Positions 40,714 through 50,522 of a stretch of DNA of 64,000 bases are shown piece by piece; the first letter of the stretch is position 1; each line of letters opens with the position of its first letter. The stretch is taken from positions 1 to 64,000 of the forward strand of contig JBNLFG010000017.1 of assembly GCA_050305405.1 (NCBI GenBank). The letters are read 5' to 3'. A program made the position numbers and the translations under genes. A model generated the notes under the pieces. That model saw nothing but the letters and a program-made list of their open reading frames with translations, had not been told where the DNA came from and did not search any database. Source of the stretch: Desulfolinea sp050305405. GTDB taxonomy: Bacteria > Chloroflexota > Anaerolineae > Anaerolineales > Villigracilaceae.

Positions 40714-41568
40714 GTGAATGCCTTACTGTACGAAACACATCTACATACGCCCTTGTGCCGTCATGCCCAAGGCGAACCGGAAGACTATGCCGCCGTTGCC
40801 CTTCAGCGTGGGCTAAAAGGCATTATCGTTACATGTCACAATCCCACTGATAACGGGTGGTCGCCGCAAGCGCGCATGGAACTCAGCCAGTTTCCTGATT
40901 ATCTGGCGATGGTAGAACGCGCCCGACAAGCGTGGACAGACCAAATCGACGTGCGTCTTGGGCTGGAAAGCGATTATGCCCCCGGCATGGAAGCGTGGTT
41001 AGAAAAGCTGCACGCGCAAGCCCCCTTTGATTATATTCTGGGCGCGGTTCACCCCCATCTCTCCGATTACAAAGAACGCTATTTCACCGGCGACATCATC
41101 GCCTTTCAGCACACCTATTTTGAGCATCTGGCTCTGGCGGCTGAAACCGGTCTATTTGACTCGCTGGCACACCCCGATCTGGTCAAGATCGTTGATCCGG
41201 CGGCATGGGAGCCGGAACGTCTACAGGATACCATCGGTCACGCATTGGATCGCATCCAAGCCACCGGCGTTGCGATGGAGTTGAACACCTACGGTTTGCG
41301 GAAAAATCCCGCCGAAATGCACCCCGGTCCCCTGATCCTACAAGAAATGCAGCAACGCGGTATCCCCGTCGTCATCGGCTCGGATGCTCACAACCCCCAC
41401 AGGGTAGCTGATAATTTTGAAATGGCGCTGGACATACTCACATCGGCGGGGTACACCGAGACGAACATCTTTTTGAAGCATCGCCGTCACGCCATCAGTA
41501 TTGATTCAGCGCGGCGTAGTTTGCAAACGCATCACCAATCAAAGGAGGGATTTGAACGAATGAACTAG
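40714..41568 (+). CDS. PHP-domain phosphoesterase (histidinol-phosphatase-like)
   Basis: A 284-residue metal-dependent phosphoesterase. PHP motifs are 'ETHLHTPLCRHAQG' near the start, 'GLESDYAPGMEAWLE', 'GAVHPHLSDY', 'DSLAHPDLVKI' and 'VIGSDAHNPHRVADN'. The start chosen is GTG 40714 because AGGAG lies 5 bases before it and the family begins there; the upstream extension would run through the leader hairpin. It resembles HisJ-type histidinol phosphatase, but the neighbours are an ABC importer and not his genes, so a phosphate ester brought in by that importer is a likely substrate. Confidence 0.87.
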   Translation: MNALLYETHLHTPLCRHAQGEPEDYAAVALQRGLKGIIVTCHNPTDNGWSPQARMELSQFPDYLAMVERARQAWTDQIDVRLGLESDYAPGMEAWLEKLHAQAPFDYILGAVHPHLSDYKERYFTGDIIAFQHTYFEHLALAAETGLFDSLAHPDLVKIVDPAAWEPERLQDTIGHALDRIQATGVAMELNTYGLRKNPAEMHPGPLILQEMQQRGIPVVIGSDAHNPHRVADNFEMALDILTSAGYTETNIFLKHRRHAISIDSARRSLQTHHQSKEGFERMN

Positions 41569-41631
41569 TGCTACTACTGTAATATCCAAAAAATATTTGT
41601 GAACAAATCATAAAAAACAGGAGATTTTTAA

Positions 41632-42690
41632 ATGAATAACCGAAATCGTTTCATCGTATTTTTGCTGACCTTCGCCATAGCCGTCTCAAGTTTGGTGGCT
41701 TGCGCAGGCCCGGCACCCACCGCTGCCCCCGCTGAGACCACATCAGAGGAACTCCAACCGGACGCAGAGAAAGTGCTCAGCATGTATGTGGCTTACGGCA
41801 ATCCCGATATTATTGCCCAGGAATTTGAGAAAGCCACCGGCATCAAGGTCGAACTGCTCACCATGTCATCCGGTGAAGTGCTCACCCGTCTCCAAGCGGA
41901 AAAAGCGAATCCACAAACCGACATCTGGTTTGGTGGCGGCTCCGACGCCTTCATTCAGGCGAAAGAAGAGGGGCTGACCCAACCCTACCAATCGCCCAAT
42001 GCCAAGAACGTTGACCCCGCCTTTTTGGACGCCGACGGCTACTGGACGGGCGTATCACTCGTGGTGGTTGGTTTGCTGGTGAATAACGACCGTCTGGCTG
42101 ACAAAAATTTACCGATGCCTGCCGCATGGGCTGATTTAGCCAATCCGGTTTATCAAGATGAGCTTATGGCATCAAATCCCACCACATCCGGCACCGCCTA
42201 CACTACCGTTTCAGGCGTTTTGCAGATCATGGGAGAAGAAAAAGGCTGGGAATATCTGGATCAACTCTATGCTAATGTCCCCTATCTCGAGAAAAGCGGC
42301 TCCGGACCCGCGAAAAAAGCCTTGGCTGGTGAATATGCCATCGGCATTGTGCCCGATCCGCACAACTCACCGTTAACCAACCCCGACGCGCCACTGACCG
42401 CGATCTTCCCCAGCGACGGTGTCTTGGCTTGGCCCTCCCCCGTAGCGATTGTCGCCGGAGCCAAACATCTCAACAACGCCAAAATCTTCGTCGATTGGAG
42501 CCTTTCAGACGAAGGGCAAAAGGTGTTGATGCAGGCAAGTCCGCGCGTCCCCGTAACCGATGTGGAAACCATAGAGGGCGTGCCGAGCTTACAGGAACTC
42601 AATCTGGTGGCGTATGATTATCGCAAGTGGGGCGAAGAACGCGACCGCGTCATTGAAGAATTTAGCAAACGGTATCCGCAGTACGAATAA
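41632..42690 (+). CDS. ABC importer substrate-binding lipoprotein (Fe(III)/phosphonate-type)
   Basis: A 352-residue lipoprotein with a signal peptide and lipobox ('SSLVACAGP', about residue 24) and a Pro/Ala/Thr linker. The mature part is a type II binding protein of the AfuA/FbpA and 2-aminoethylphosphonate group: 'VLSMYVAYGNPDIIAQEFEK', 'QTDIWFGGGSDAFIQAKEEG', 'TSGTAYTTVSGVLQIMGEE'. The Tyr pair of iron-binding members is not evident. ACAGGAGATTTTTAA precedes the ATG. It is 63 bases after the PHP gene and before the matching permease. Confidence 0.9.
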   Translation: MNNRNRFIVFLLTFAIAVSSLVACAGPAPTAAPAETTSEELQPDAEKVLSMYVAYGNPDIIAQEFEKATGIKVELLTMSSGEVLTRLQAEKANPQTDIWFGGGSDAFIQAKEEGLTQPYQSPNAKNVDPAFLDADGYWTGVSLVVVGLLVNNDRLADKNLPMPAAWADLANPVYQDELMASNPTTSGTAYTTVSGVLQIMGEEKGWEYLDQLYANVPYLEKSGSGPAKKALAGEYAIGIVPDPHNSPLTNPDAPLTAIFPSDGVLAWPSPVAIVAGAKHLNNAKIFVDWSLSDEGQKVLMQASPRVPVTDVETIEGVPSLQELNLVAYDYRKWGEERDRVIEEFSKRYPQYE

Positions 42691-42723
42691 GCGGAACCGG
42701 CGAGTGAACACAGAGGTGTCCTT

Positions 42724-44346
42724 TTGACTTTCAAGCGAGATTATCGAATACCGGCGATTGTATGGCCCGTGATTCTACTCTTTGTGGTTTACCCCATTGC
42801 CAGTGTGCTGCTGAAAAGCCTGATGGTTGACGGGACACCGGGGCTGGGTAATTACATGGCTGTTTTTATCCGGCCCAATTTGTTCAAAACCATCTGGAGC
42901 GGGCTGCTGGTCTCAGCGAGCGTAGCAGTGCTATCCACACTGCTGGGCTTAGCGATGGCGCTGACCGTCTTCAAAACCAAGCTGCCCTTGCGACCGTTAT
43001 TCGCGGTTGCGGCGGTGCTGCCGATGATCCTGCCCGGCTTCGTCACATCGTTGGCATACATCTTTCTCTTTGGACGCAATGGTCTGATCACCTACCAATG
43101 GCTCGGCTTGACATGGGACATTTACAGTTGGCGCAGTGTGGTGATTTTACAAACACTTGGATTTGCCACCACCACGTTTTTGCTGATTTCAGCAGCGCTG
43201 ACTGGCGTCGACCGCCAGTCTGAAGATGCGGCTCGCGTAATGGGTGCAAGCGAATGGCAGGTGCTGACGAACGTGACCCTGCCACTCATACGACCGGGGT
43301 TGGTGGGGGCAATGTTGCTGGCTTTTTTGCGCTCAATGGCTGATTTCGGCACTCCGTTCATCGTCGGCGGCAAGTTTAATACTCTCGCAACAGCATCGTA
43401 CACACAGATCATTGGCACATATAATATGGAAATGGCGGCTACGCTCAGTGTCATTCTATTGGTCTTTTGCCTCTTGGCTTTTTGGCTATTTACACGGGTA
43501 CAGGCACTCAATCTCGATGTGCGCATCGAAGTGGATGGCGAACGTCTCAAACCGCTCCGCCTGGGTCGTGTGGCAAATGCTATCCTGTTTGGCATTAGTT
43601 TTGGCTTTATGGCGGTGACGCTGATGTTTGCGGTGTCCATTTTCCTGGCTGCATTCACCAAACACCTGGGCGCAAATTTTGCCCTAACACTGGAGCATTT
43701 CGAGATATTCCGACAACGCGGGCTGCAAAGCACCGGCAACACACTGCTATTTGCGTCCGTCACCAGCATCCTCGTTAGCCTGATTGGATTGCTGCTTGCC
43801 TACTGGGTAACTCGATTGGAATTTGCGGGTCGCAAGGCGATCAACCTGCTGGCAACCTTGCCCTTCGCTATTCCAGGGACATTTATGGGGGTGGGATATG
43901 CGCTGACCTTTAATCGCCCCCCAATACTGCTCACCGGCACATGGGGCATCATTATCGCCTGCACGGTCATTCGCGAACTGCCGCTGGGGTTACGCGCCGG
44001 GATGAGCCTGCTGATGCAGCAAGATCAAGCTATAGAAGAGGCTGCGGCGGTTGCCGGGGCAAGCCGTTTTGTTACCTTCCGAAAAATCATTATGCCACTC
44101 GCTCGTCCTGTGCTGGTGGTCAGCGCTCTGTACGCCTTTGTTGCCTCCGTCAAAACGCTGGGAGCCATTATCTTCCTGATCACGCCCGGCACCAAAGTGC
44201 TGGCGGTTGACATCTTTGAATCCACCGCGCACGGCAGTATAGGGAACGCATCCGCTTTTTCAGTGGTGGCGATAGCTATAGCCGCAGCAGGGGCGCTGGG
44301 CATTTACTTGCTCAGCTTCAGGAAGGGGAAGTTTTCAGCTTTATGA
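42724..44346 (+). CDS. ABC importer permease with two fused membrane domains
   Basis: A 540-residue permease with about twelve helices, the double-length FbpB/ThiP-like form. Each half carries an EAA loop for the ATPase: 'EDAARVMGASEWQVLTNVTL' and 'EEAAAVAGASRFVTFRKIIM'. The TTG at 42724 is chosen because AGAGGTG lies 8 bases upstream. No ATPase gene follows, although this transporter class needs one; it must be encoded elsewhere or has been lost at the junction downstream. Confidence 0.9.
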   Translation: MTFKRDYRIPAIVWPVILLFVVYPIASVLLKSLMVDGTPGLGNYMAVFIRPNLFKTIWSGLLVSASVAVLSTLLGLAMALTVFKTKLPLRPLFAVAAVLPMILPGFVTSLAYIFLFGRNGLITYQWLGLTWDIYSWRSVVILQTLGFATTTFLLISAALTGVDRQSEDAARVMGASEWQVLTNVTLPLIRPGLVGAMLLAFLRSMADFGTPFIVGGKFNTLATASYTQIIGTYNMEMAATLSVILLVFCLLAFWLFTRVQALNLDVRIEVDGERLKPLRLGRVANAILFGISFGFMAVTLMFAVSIFLAAFTKHLGANFALTLEHFEIFRQRGLQSTGNTLLFASVTSILVSLIGLLLAYWVTRLEFAGRKAINLLATLPFAIPGTFMGVGYALTFNRPPILLTGTWGIIIACTVIRELPLGLRAGMSLLMQQDQAIEEAAAVAGASRFVTFRKIIMPLARPVLVVSALYAFVASVKTLGAIIFLITPGTKVLAVDIFESTAHGSIGNASAFSVVAIAIAAAGALGIYLLSFRKGKFSAL

Positions 44347-44757
44347 CGTAGCGGGTAATGGGGAACTATAGCCCCGCACGCCATTCAAGTGGAGTTTCGA
44401 ATGAAAATCATTAACTTCGCAGCGAGCAAAGAAATGTTTGACTTCCCCACCAGCGGAGAAACTGTAGTTCGTTGTAGAGCGTAATTCAACGATATCATCT
44501 AACAAAAAAAGCACCGTGACGATTCTGGATTGTCAGCGTGCTTCTCTTTAAAAATCCATCATCGATTTTGAATGTTGGGGAATGATAATAGATTGAAGAA
44601 ATGTGGTGTATGTTAAGTGATGGGATCCAGCGTTCTCAGCGTAGTGACAGTTGCGGTCGGGACAGGTGTGAGCGGGGCACAGGCGACAAGCATCAAGAAA
44701 ACACCTGGCAGGAGAATTACATTTTTGAGCTGCATTCACACTCCTCGTTGATACAAA
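44347..44757. other. Gap after the ABC genes, with a 27-codon ORF and a hairpin
   Basis: A short frame at 44401-44484 starts behind AAGTGGAGTTTCGA and reads MKIINFAASKEMFDFP before stopping after 27 codons; it may be the broken start of a lost gene. An imperfect hairpin (GCACCGTGAC / GTCAGCGTGC, 44511-44541) followed by TTCTCTTT could be a terminator. The rest shows nothing. Confidence 0.4.
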
Positions 44758-45063
44758 TCATTCATTGCTGGATGGATGGAGAGACTGTGCAAACAGCTTC
44801 AGAAGCGAAAAGAATCCATAACCGATCATCGATCCAGCCGCATTCAGGAATACATCAGTAATGTCAATTGTGCGATACCCGCCAAAAAGGAATGTGAGCA
44901 TCAACTGGATAAATTCAATTGAACACCCAACAATGACCGCCAGCCAGGGCACCTTTTTAGGAGTAATGCTGGCAAAGAAGTTGATCCCAAAGCCAACGGG
45001 GATGGTTAGGATGATATTGCCAATGATCTCTCGGAAGAGTACACGCCTGTTGAGAGGGTGTAA
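44758..45063 (-). pseudogene. VanZ-family membrane protein, N-terminus removed by the IS
   Basis: The minus strand encodes about 100 residues of a VanZ-like protein: 'REIIGNIILTIPVGFGINF', 'VPWLAVIVGCSIEFIQLML' and 'RTIDITDVFLNAAGSMIGY', which match the C-terminal three helices and the characteristic D-x-x-D-x-x-x-N element. The frame runs straight into the left end of the IS5-type element at 45063, so the N-terminal part has been cut off. VanZ proteins of this kind are linked to glycopeptide tolerance; here it is presumed inactive. Confidence 0.8.
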
Positions 45064-45931
45064 GAAAGCGTCTGAAAAGTCATGATTTTGCCAATTGTTT
45101 GAGCATCAGACTAATCATGGCTACATAAATAAAGGCTTCGCTGGTTTGTGTCAAACGCTCGTAATCCTTACTCAAACGTCGTTGTCGTCCCAACCAGGAA
45201 AAAGAACGTTCAACAACCCAACGTCTTGGAAGAACCTGAAAGCCAACCTGGTCAGCCAGTTTCTTTACGATTTCAAGTGTCCATCCTGTCATGAGTTTTA
45301 TCCAAGAGATGAGTTCACCCTGATAGCCACCGTCTGCCCAGACAAGTTCGAGCCGCATACTATCTCTGAACCTGCGATAAAGCTCTCTCAACACCAACCT
45401 AGCTGCATCTTGATCTTGTACACTGGCAGAAGTTACGATCACAACTAGAAGTAGACCTAACGTGTCAACAACGATATGACGTTTACGACCGCTTACTTTT
45501 TTGTCTGCATCGAAACCACGCTCTTCGCCGCCTTCCAGTGTTTTTACTGATTGACTATCGATAATAGCTGCGCTGGGATTGCGATTTCTGCCTTTCTTTT
45601 CTCGCAATTTCTCACGCAATATGCGGTTAAGTGCTTCCCAAGAACCATCTTTGCGCCACAAACGAAAGTAATGGTAAACCGTTTTCCAAGGTAGTAAATC
45701 GTGCGGCATCATTCGCTAGGAACAACCGCTCCGAGTAATGTAGAAAATGGCATTCAGTATTTCTCGGACGGAGTGTTCACGAGGGCGTCCGGTTGCTTTG
45801 TCTTCCGGCAAGTATGGTGAAATCGCTTGCCATTCGGTATCATTAAGGTCTGTCGGGTAGGTTTGTCTGGATTTGGTCATTCAACAAGTTTGCCCGACAG
45901 CATCCTTTATGACAAGTTTTCAGACGCTTTC
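45064..45931 (-). mobile_element. IS5-family insertion sequence, complete ends
   Basis: An 868-bp element with perfect 15-bp terminal inverted repeats (GAAAGCGTCTGAAAA at 45064-45078 and its complement at 45917-45931) and a 3-base TAA direct repeat on each side (45061-45063, 45932-45934). The TNA target duplication fits the IS1031/ISL2 branch of IS5. It separates a VanZ fragment from a conjugation-region gene and truncates both, so one or both sides may have been rearranged after insertion. Confidence 0.88.
45080..45880 (-). pseudogene. IS5-family transposase interrupted by an amber codon
   Basis: The DDE transposase reads from ATG 45880 ('TYPTDLNDTEWQAISPYLPE'), through a TAG at 45716-45718, to the C-terminus at 45080. 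The DDE core is in the second part: 'AAIIDSQSVKT' (first D), 'ELVWADGGYQGEL' (second D) and 'RWVVERSFSWLGRQRRL' (E). The TAG falls in 'SGCS-stop-RMMPHDL', where the family has a Trp. Everything else is intact, so the lesion looks recent. Confidence 0.88.
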
Positions 45932-46195
45932 TAACTCGTCCATCTTCAGTTCTGCGCACCACTCGATCTCGTGCAGCTCCAGGCGGTACTCCCAGAGCAA
46001 GTCTGCTGCATCCAAAGTACCCAACCAACGCGGCAAAGCATCCTGTAAACACGAATCAGGAGCGTCATCTACTGCACAATCCACCCGACTGCTGTGGGAA
46101 GACAGCCAGTTCAGGAAAAGACGCTTACGCGCGCCATCCAATTCTGCGATACCTGATAAAAATTCCTGCATGATCTGATCGATCACTGCCTGCAT
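45932..46195 (-). CDS. Unknown protein of the conjugation region, 3' end cut by the IS
   Basis: About 88 residues from ATG 46195 ('MQAVIDQIMQEFLSGIAELD'), acidic and rich in Leu and Trp, with no motif I know. AAAGGAGTATTGATTT gives a strong ribosome site 18 bases after the TraG-like gene stop, so the two were co-transcribed. The last codons lie inside the IS end, so the original C-terminus is lost. Confidence 0.6.
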
Positions 46196-46212
46196 AAATC
46201 AATACTCCTTTG

Positions 46213-48675
46213 CTAAAAGCCCAAACGCCCGGGATCCTCGTCCTGTACAACAGGCTGAGGCACCATGCTCTCCTGTCTCTCCTGTCTGGCTCCCAGGAGT
46301 TCATCCAGGAGTCCAGCCAGCGTGGGGGGCAAGCCACCCTTCAAGACCTGTACCGCGCGTGCCTGCCAGTTATCGGCGGCGAAATATTCATCGGGGTGGG
46401 CTGCGATGACTTCATCAATTAAGGTATTCACCCGTCCCTGATCTGCACGCGCGATCGGTGTGACTTGCATCAGGGTCGGGGGCTGCCAGCGTCCCTGCAC
46501 TCTTGCCCGCAGCCAGCATTGCAGGGAGGGCAGATCGATGGTCATATTGCCGTAGCGCACGGTGGAAGATAACGTTGCCCGGATCAGGTCGGCATCTTCG
46601 GGATCGGGAGAGAAGAAGGCCTGGGTGGATGTGTTGGCAAGCAGCGCCTGCACGAGCGGCTCAAAACCTTCGACCTTGCGCATCATGGATAGGGATTGCA
46701 CCATCACAAACATCCTTGCACCGAACTTGGCCCCTTCAGAAAGCATGGCTTCCAAACGCATGCCTGTCCCGATCTCCTGGGCTTCATCGACGATGAAATA
46801 GAAGGGCACCTGTTTATTGAGCGTCACTTTGCGGTAGGCGGCATCGAAGACGTTGTAGATCACGCCTGCAGTCAGTTTTGCGCCTTCGCGCCCCATCTGC
46901 CCGGCAGGCAGGCGTAGCACGACCCAGGCACGCTCATCTACCCAGCGGTTCATATCCACAAAGCGCGGTTGGTGCATGGCAGAAAAAAGCCAAGGGGACA
47001 TCTCAAGCGCCATCACTTTGGAGAGGATCGGAGAAACCACTTCGGTGACCCAGCGCTGGCTCCACTTCCCGCCTTCCTCACCGGTTTGCCCGAGCAAAGA
47101 ATCCAGCGCGAGTGCGCCCATGCGCTCTCCCGGGGGAAGCAGCGCCAATGCCTTATGCCGCCACTCAACGTTGAAAGCCATAAAGACCATATGCAATAAA
47201 CCAAGCCCATCATCGGGGTGGTGCTGATTCCAGGCATGCGCCAGGCGAAAGAGTCCGAGTAAGGCCGCCTGCATACGCGGGCCCCAATAGTCTTCCTAGA
47301 TGCGCATGCCGACCTGCACGATCGCATTGCCTGCCCAGGTGAAGTCGGGGACTGCCAGGAGATTCAGCGGGACGACTTGATCACGCTCCGGGGTAATCAC
47401 GCGCAGGCGTTTCACCGCCAGTGCGCGTTCCTTCTCAGGAAGCTGCGCGACCAAGTCGAGGAAGGCATCTGCCAGCGAGAGATGCGGATCGACGAGGAAT
47501 ATCCCGGGGGCATCTTCGCCACGCTCAACCAGTTGTCTGAGCATGGAATAGATAAAGGATGATTTGCCCGTGCGGCTGCCGCCGGTGGAAAGCCCGTGCC
47601 CATCCGGATCGACGCCGACCTGCTCTCCCGTTGCAACACTCTGCCCAATCTTGAAGCCGGCATCCAATAAGGCTTGGCTGGGCGGTGGGGCGGGCACATC
47701 CTGCCAGACCGCACGATCGAGTAGCCCTGAGCCTTCGCCAAGTTGGAGCGGGGCAATCAGACCCGCCAAATCGCCGGCAGGCAGCGGGAAGGTGTAAGAA
47801 GCCGCATCGGGCCATGAACAGTTTGAAGACAGCCAGTCCCCTTTGCCAGCCAGTAAGGGCAGATCCAAAGACGTGGAAAGTGAAAAGGCGACCTTCATGA
47901 GGGGTTCTTTGGTGCGCTGCTCGAGCATTTCCTTGGGGAGGGAGCGCCAATTCATCCATTCGGCGATCCCAAGCGCTGCCACCAGCATGCCGCTCCCGCC
48001 GGCAAGAAAAGCAAGCAGGGCAGGCAACGGTGCAAGCCAGCCCGCATTCCAGGCTCCTACACCGATACCAGCTGCAAGTAAGCCCACGACCAAACCAAAG
48101 CGTAATAAGCTCAAACGCAGTCCCCAGGGGTTCGGCGCACCATTCTCCACGCCGCCTTCCGTGCCGTAGGTGTAGGCAGAAAGTGCTCGCAGGCGTTCCT
48201 GTAAGGCAGCATCTTTGCCAAAGACCCACAGGCGCAGATGCACATCCTGTCCGGCACGGGCCGCCTGGATCAGGCGGCTGCCAATCGCAAGCATCGGGTC
48301 GCTGTCTGGCGTGGATGTGAGCAGAGCAGGTAGTTTGGTGTGGGGTCTCAGGAAAAGGGCAGGGCTTTGGATCGGCGCAGATTCCAGCTTGCGCCAGCGG
48401 CTGTGCTGTCCGGTCATGGATGCCCAAGACTGGAGCAGTCCTTCAGCGGTGTCAGGCGGACAGTAAAGGCGGACACGCAGGCCCTTTGGCGAGGCGACCC
48501 ATTCCAGCACAGCCGGTTCGGGCATCTGCCCAAGCCAGCCCATGACCTGATTGCGCAAATCGCCCAAAGGCAGGGGCGCAAAGAGCAGTTCCCAAGCTTG
48601 CCAATGATCTGCACAGAGTGGGCAGACGGACTCTTCCTGAACATGGGGATAACCACAACTTGGGCAGTGGATCAT
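46213..48675 (-). pseudogene. TraG/VirD4-like (DUF87-type) conjugation ATPase with an internal amber codon
   Basis: One frame of ~820 codons broken by TAG at 47296-47298. The N-terminus has a zinc ribbon ('HCPSCGYPHVQEESVCPLC'), then two hydrophobic helices, then the ATPase with Walker A 'GGSRTGKSSFIYSML' and 'GIFLVDPHLSLADAF'. After the TAG the frame resumes with 'EDYWGPRMQAALLGLF' and ends with 'PFYFIVDEAQEIGTG' (Walker B). The true start is ATG 48675, which overlaps the stop of the VirB4-like gene as ATGA. It would couple DNA to a type IV secretion channel. Relatives have Trp near the TAG ('IWxxxWGPRM'). The normal stop is also TAG, at 46213. Confidence 0.82.
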
Positions 48676-50428
48676 TTCAAAATACCGGTTGCGCCAAGCT
48701 GATCCCAAAAGGCCAGCCAAGCTTTGGGGATGGTGATCTGGACGGGGAAAAGCGACCCACGCCCACCCGAAGGGGCAGCCAGGAAGATACGCGGCGGCAG
48801 GCGTGAGACAGTCTCGGCATTCTTCCTCGCTTCGCTCTCTGGCACGCCCAAAGAGCGGAAGAAGGCAAAAGCTTCGTCCGGACCGAGTCTGCCGATAAAG
48901 GAAGTTGCGGCGAGCGAGAGGGATGTGGGGTTCTTGGCAAGGTCAGCGGGGAGATGCGTGATCAGCGTCACACCAACACCGCGCTTGCGGGCACGCCGAC
49001 CAAGTTCGTCCAGCAGATCCGTGAAGGGACCGCTTCTGAGCAAGCGCCAGCCTTCGTCAATAAAGATGTCCATTGGATTTCTGCCGACCGTGACGGCATG
49101 ATAGAGAAACCAGGCGAGTACCGCATGCACGATGGCGCGGTTTTCTTCACGCAGGGAGGAGAGATCGAAGTTCCACCACTGACCAGATGGGAAGTGCGGG
49201 GAAAGCAGGGCTTTGGGACGATCGAAGAAGCCTTCGAAGAGCCCACCGTGCATGAAAGGTCGCAAAAGCGCCAGGGGCACAGCCGCTTCAGGGGCATTCA
49301 CCGTTCCGAGTGTTTCCACCAGTTCCGAGACCGTGATCGCGCCGGGTTTTCTTTCCCAGCGCCGCTTGACCGCTTCATGCAAGGCAGCTTGTACACCGGG
49401 AGAGATGAGGGTTTCTCCACCAAGCGCAGCCAAAAGGAAGCGGGTTGCGAGTAAGAGTTCTGCGGGGGGGGGCCTTGGAGTGGGTGGATCAGGCAGGTAT
49501 CAGGATCATCTGGAATGCCAGCCGGCACGACCTTGCCACCCACGGCTTCACACAGGCGATTATTCTCGCCTTCCGGGTCGATGGAGATGACAGTCCTGCC
49601 CTGCAAGAGACGTTGGAGCATGATCCAGCGCAGGAGCGTGGTCTTGCCAGCCCCAGGTTCACCCAGGATCAAGGTTGTGCCATGCGGCGGGGGCGGCACA
49701 GCTGGATCCATGCCCTTCGTGAAAGAGAAGTGCACATCCCGCCCGTCTTTGGCATGTGTCCCGATCCAGACTGCATCTTCGGCGGGCAAGACCTGTCTGG
49801 AGGGAACGGGCAAGAGTGGCAGGGCTTCTTCAAGGAAGAGGGTCGGTTCGTCCAATCCGGAAAAGAGCATCCCGCCCGGCTGGAAATGATGCAGGGCACG
49901 TTCGGCGATATAGAAAAGGCGTTGGGAGGTCAGGCCGCGGGCGCGCAGACTGGATTCGATCATGCGGCGGGCGGCTTCGGCTTCATCAAAGCGCGAGCGT
50001 TCTGTGAAGATGGCAGACATCAAGGCAGCACGAAAAAACGGTTTACCCAGCGAGATTTCCGATTCAGCTGCATCCATCGCGGTGTCGGCGGAACGTTCTG
50101 CCATTGAAGGCCGCCGGCCGGTTTTCTCCGCCATCGCAAGCATGAAGCCCTCGAAGAGGGTGCGTTTAGCACGCAGGGAACCGCGCAAGACATCGGGTGG
50201 CTCACGACGTAAAGTGATGGAGTAGATCGTGGGCAGATTGGTGTAGAAAATGTCAGCAGACAGTCTCGCCCAGGGACGATCTGCCATGCCGGACACACCG
50301 CTGCCACGCGCCGACAAAGGCAGCAGAAGCCCAGCAGGGAAGATCAGGTGATCTTCGGCGAGTTCGACTGCTTCCGGCGCAATCGCCTGTTGGTGTTTGG
50401 AGCGTGCATCATCTGCCATAGCCCCCAA
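48672..50428 (-). pseudogene. VirB4/TraC-like conjugation ATPase, frameshifted in a C9 tract
   Basis: The frame starts at 50428 and carries 'FYTNLPTIYSITLRREPPDV' and Walker A 'LILGEPGAGKTTLLRW', then runs into a run of nine C on the minus strand (plus 49464-49472). After it the reading must change frame to 'AELLLATRFLLAALGGETL', which continues to Walker B 'MDIFIDEGWRLLRSGPF' and 'GVGVTLITHLPADL' and ends at 48672. Ten C instead of nine would restore one protein of about 585 residues. VirB4 proteins power type IV pilus/secretion assembly. The gene is coupled to the TraG-like gene. Confidence 0.82.
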
Positions 50429-50433
50429 TCATA

Positions 50434-50465
50434 GAAAAACACCCGCGAGGGTGGCTCGCGGGTGT
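50434..50465 (-). terminator. Terminator after the AbiE toxin gene
   Basis: ACACCCGCGAG (50439-50449) pairs with CTCGCGGGTGT (50455-50465); on the minus strand the stem is followed by TTTTTCTAT. It lies 58 bases beyond the toxin stop. Confidence 0.85.
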
Positions 50466-50475
50466 CGGTAATCCC

Positions 50476-50512
50476 TTGTGTAATCCAGATTAGTATAATT
50501 TGGATTACACAA
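50476..50512. promoter_or_regulatory. 12-bp perfect inverted repeat, possible operator
   Basis: TTGTGTAATCCA (50476-50487) and TGGATTACACAA (50501-50512) are perfect arms around a 13-base AT-rich core that contains a -10-like TATACT on the minus strand. It sits just upstream of the VirB4-like gene's transcript start region and just after the toxin gene, so it may control the conjugation genes. Confidence 0.5.
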
Positions 50513-50522
50513 TTTTGTTTTT

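Noticed and set aside
49445..50107. A 220-codon plus-strand frame opposite the VirB4-like gene
   Set aside because: It is the antisense shadow of the ATPase gene, which has clear Walker motifs on the minus strand. The shadow encodes nothing recognisable.
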